NCBI RefSeq assembly: GCF_024170005.1
Contig: NZ_JALJXJ010000019.1
Span: 62,001 to 126,000, forward strand
Direction of reading: 5' to 3'
DNA from: Azospirillum lipoferum
Lineage (GTDB): Bacteria > Pseudomonadota > Alphaproteobacteria > Azospirillales > Azospirillaceae
Length of the DNA: 64,000 nt
In this document: piece after piece, positions 62,013 to 64,000 of the stretch
Layout: every line of letters begins with the position of its first letter
Position numbering within the stretch: the first letter of the stretch is position 1
Notes under the pieces: model-generated
The model's database searches: none
Seen by the model: the letters and a program-made list of their open reading frames with translations, nothing else
Told to the model about the DNA's origin: nothing
Made by a program: the position numbers and the translations under genes

Positions 62013-62968
62013 CCTTGCAGACCCCATCCTACCGGCCGGCAGCCGGGGAAGAGGCCGCCCCCAGCAGCGCCACCCCACACAAGATCGGCGGGCTGCGTGC
62101 GCTGGCTCAGCGGCATCTGTCGAAGCTGGTGGTCGCCCCGTCCTTCGCGGCGATCCTGCTGTTCGTCTACGGCTTCATCGTCTGGACGGTCTATATCAGC
62201 TTCACCAATTCCAGGATGCTGCCGTCTTACGAGTTGGTCGGCGCCGACGCCTTCGCCAAGCTGTGGCGGATCGAGCGCTGGTACGTCGCCATCGAGAATC
62301 TGCTGATCTTCGGCGGTCTGTTCATCGGCATCAGCCTGATCGTCGGCATCCTGCTGGCGGTGCTGCTCGACCAGCGCATCCGCGGCGAAGGGGCGTTGCG
62401 CACCATCTATCTCTACCCGATGGCGCTCAGCTTCATCGTCACCGGCACCGCCTGGAAATGGATCCTCAATCCCGGCATCGGCATCCAGCAGTTCGTCCGC
62501 GACCTGGGCTTTCCCGGCTTCACCTTCGACTGGATCGTCCAGCAGGACACCGCCGTCTACACGCTGGTGATCGCCGCGGTCTGGCAAAGCTCCGGCTTCG
62601 TGATGGCGCTGTTCCTGGCGGCACTGCGCGGCGTCGATCAGGAGATCATCAAGGCCGCCTATCTCGACGGCGCCAGCCTGCCGCGCATCTATTGGGGCAT
62701 CGTCCTGCCGTCGATCCGGCCGGTGTTCATGAGCGCCTTCGTCATCCTCGCCCACCTCGCGGTCAAGAGCTACGACCTCGTGGTGGCGCTGACCGGCGGC
62801 GGTCCCGGCTATGCGTCCGACCTGCCGGCGACCTTCATGTACGAGATGACCTTCCGCCGCAACCAGATCGCCATCGGCTCGGCCAGCGCGCTGATGATGC
62901 TGGCGACCGTGGTGGCGATCATCGTGCCCTACCTCTATTCCGAACTGAAGGGAGGCAAGCGTGTCTAG
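62009..62968 (+). CDS. Sugar-type ABC permease (MalF/UgpA class)
   Basis: 319 aa. N-terminal 40 residues soluble, then six helices (about 48-70, 105-130, 140-160, 180-200, 235-255, 285-305). EAA loop EIIKAAYLDGASLPRIYWGIVLPSIRPV, followed by LTGGGPGYASDLPATFMYE, typical of glucoside/maltose-type importers. Start at 62009 couples to the leader ORF; GTG 61970 in frame would add 13 residues without a ribosome site. The next permease overlaps it by 8 bases. Confidence 0.9.
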   Translation: MTLQTPSYRPAAGEEAAPSSATPHKIGGLRALAQRHLSKLVVAPSFAAILLFVYGFIVWTVYISFTNSRMLPSYELVGADAFAKLWRIERWYVAIENLLIFGGLFIGISLIVGILLAVLLDQRIRGEGALRTIYLYPMALSFIVTGTAWKWILNPGIGIQQFVRDLGFPGFTFDWIVQQDTAVYTLVIAAVWQSSGFVMALFLAALRGVDQEIIKAAYLDGASLPRIYWGIVLPSIRPVFMSAFVILAHLAVKSYDLVVALTGGGPGYASDLPATFMYEMTFRRNQIAIGSASALMMLATVVAIIVPYLYSELKGGKRV

Positions 62969-63851
62969 CCTGACCTCCGCCCTGCCGCCGGCGCAGGGCA
63001 CCGGCGCCCGCATCGCCCGCTGGGGCCTGTACCTGATCCTCCTGCTGTTCGCGGCCTATTACCTGCTACCGCTGCTGCTGATGATCACCACCTCCTTCAA
63101 GAGCCCGGAGGAGATCCGCACCGGATCGCTGCTGTCGCTGCCGCGCGATTTCAGCCTGGATGCCTGGACCTATGCCTGGAACCGCGCCTGCATCGGCGCC
63201 GACTGCCGCGGCATGGCGCCCTATTTCCTGAATTCCCTGGTCATCGTCGGGCCGGCGGTCGTCATCTCCACCTTCTTCGGGGCGCTGAACGGCTATGCCC
63301 TGACCAAGTGGCGGTTCCGCGGCGCCAACGTCGTCTTCGGCATGATCCTGTTCGGCAGCTTCCTGCCGTCGCAGGTGATCCTGCTGCCCATGGCGCAGAC
63401 GCTGGGCTTCCTTGGGCTGGCCGGCAGTGCCGGCGGGCTGATCCTGGTCCATGTGGTGTACGGCCTCGCCTTCACCACCCTGTTCTTCCGCAATTACTAC
63501 GTCAGCATCCCCGACGATCTGGTGAAGGCTGCGACCATCGACGGCGCCGGCTTCTTCCAGATCTTCACCAGGATCATGCTGCCGCTGTCGCTGCCGATCC
63601 TGGTGGTGACGATCATCTGGCAGTTCACCCAGATCTGGAACGACTTCCTGTTCGGGGCGTCCTTCGCGGCGGGCGGCGCCCAGCCGGTGACGGTCGCGCT
63701 GAACAACCTCGTCAACACCACCACCGGCGTGAAGCAGTACAACGTCGACATGGCGGCGGCGATGATCGCCGGCCTGCCCACCCTCGTCGTCTATGTGCTC
63801 GCCGGCAAATACTTCATCCGCGGTCTGACCGCCGGCTCCGTCAAGGGGTGA
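62961..63851 (+). CDS. Sugar-type ABC permease (MalG/UgpE class)
   Basis: 296 aa. Six helices, EAA loop [29 protein letters not shown]. The GTG start has GGAGG five bases upstream inside the end of the previous gene. Insert [15 protein letters not shown] between helices 1 and 2 has two Cys. Forms the channel with the preceding permease. Confidence 0.92.
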   Translation: MSSLTSALPPAQGTGARIARWGLYLILLLFAAYYLLPLLLMITTSFKSPEEIRTGSLLSLPRDFSLDAWTYAWNRACIGADCRGMAPYFLNSLVIVGPAVVISTFFGALNGYALTKWRFRGANVVFGMILFGSFLPSQVILLPMAQTLGFLGLAGSAGGLILVHVVYGLAFTTLFFRNYYVSIPDDLVKAATIDGAGFFQIFTRIMLPLSLPILVVTIIWQFTQIWNDFLFGASFAAGGAQPVTVALNNLVNTTTGVKQYNVDMAAAMIAGLPTLVVYVLAGKYFIRGLTAGSVKG

Positions 63852-63858
63852 TCTTCCG

Positions 63859-64000
63859 ATGGCGACTCTCAGCATCAACAACGTCCGCAAGCAGTATGGC
63901 AGCGTCGAGGTCCTGAAGGGCATCGACCTGGACCTGACGGACGGCGAATTCCTCGTCCTGCTCGGGCCCTCCGGCTGCGGGAAATCCACCCTGCTCAACA
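63859..64000 (+). CDS. Sugar-type ABC ATPase, start only (cut by window edge)
   Basis: First 47 codons: [20 protein letters not shown] then [23 protein letters not shown], with a complete Walker A (GPSGCGKST). Matches the MalK/UgpC class N terminus. Seven bases after the permease stop. Confidence 0.92.
   Translation, partial: MATLSINNVRKQYGSVEVLKGIDLDLTDGEFLVLLGPSGCGKSTLLN

Overview
The window is very GC-rich DNA from a free-living, flagellated, environmentally responsive bacterium. The gene families and their arrangement point to an alphaproteobacterium of the Rhodospirillales/Azospirillum type. The evidence is a fliF-fliH-fliN-motA-flbD-flhA-flhF-flhG flagellar block, a Che3/Wsp-like alternative chemosensory operon with a CheA-receiver fusion, many hybrid histidine kinases and c-di-GMP enzymes, SHP/DHC cytochromes and several ABC importers. 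This assignment is inference from content; no rRNA is present.

Layout. 1-8456 (minus): chemosensory operon cheW-cheR(TPR)-cheW-mcp-cheA(REC)-cheB, followed by a receiver-like gene cut by the left edge; most genes overlap by a few bases. 8607-9964: MaoC dehydratase and FkbM methyltransferase. 10077-14428 (minus): a LuxR-type response regulator and a hybrid kinase whose sensor is a complete NCS1-type permease with a Cys-rich patch. 14578-16711: DUF1636 protein, membrane protein, TetR regulator with two matching operators, small protein. 16740-19448 (minus): CorC-like and ExoD-like membrane proteins, single-domain receiver. 19556-22638: LOV-like hybrid kinase lacking the photoactive cysteine, then an HD phosphohydrolase. 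22669-23172 (minus): XRE regulator.

23775-35693 is the flagellar block. It encodes the MS ring, export regulator FliH, switch protein FliN, stator MotA, sigma54 activator FlbD, export gate FlhA, the placement/number GTPase and ATPase FlhF/FlhG, a FliK-like protein and a small unknown. fliG is not in its usual place between fliF and fliH. 35701-40331 is a cytochrome cluster (DHC, SHP, cytochrome b, small membrane peptide, OB-fold protein) divergent from a PepSY protein, an OmpR-family regulator and its kinase. Between them lie three 11-bp-phased direct-repeat pairs that look like the regulator's sites.

40398-50043: 2-oxoglutarate dioxygenase, a tiny membrane peptide, GalM, pyruvate kinase, MHYT-HD-GYP and PAS-GGDEF-EAL c-di-GMP enzymes, a small acidic protein and an FNT channel. 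50059-51475: LysR and an AT-richer ribbon-helix-helix gene, then tRNA-Arg(CCG) with its terminator. 51972-60621 is a LacI-controlled phosphodiester/phosphonate-like island: ABC importer, metallophosphodiesterase, then a second binding protein behind a Pho-box-like repeat and a fused permease. 60640-64000: Gfo/Idh/MocA oxidoreductase divergent from a sugar-type ABC importer (two permeases and the start of the ATPase), which is preceded by a translationally coupled 19-codon leader ORF.

Three copies of a bipartite REP-like inverted repeat are scattered through the window. One supplies the C-terminal codons and stop of the LOV kinase; another supplies the apparent start codon and N terminus of the fused permease.
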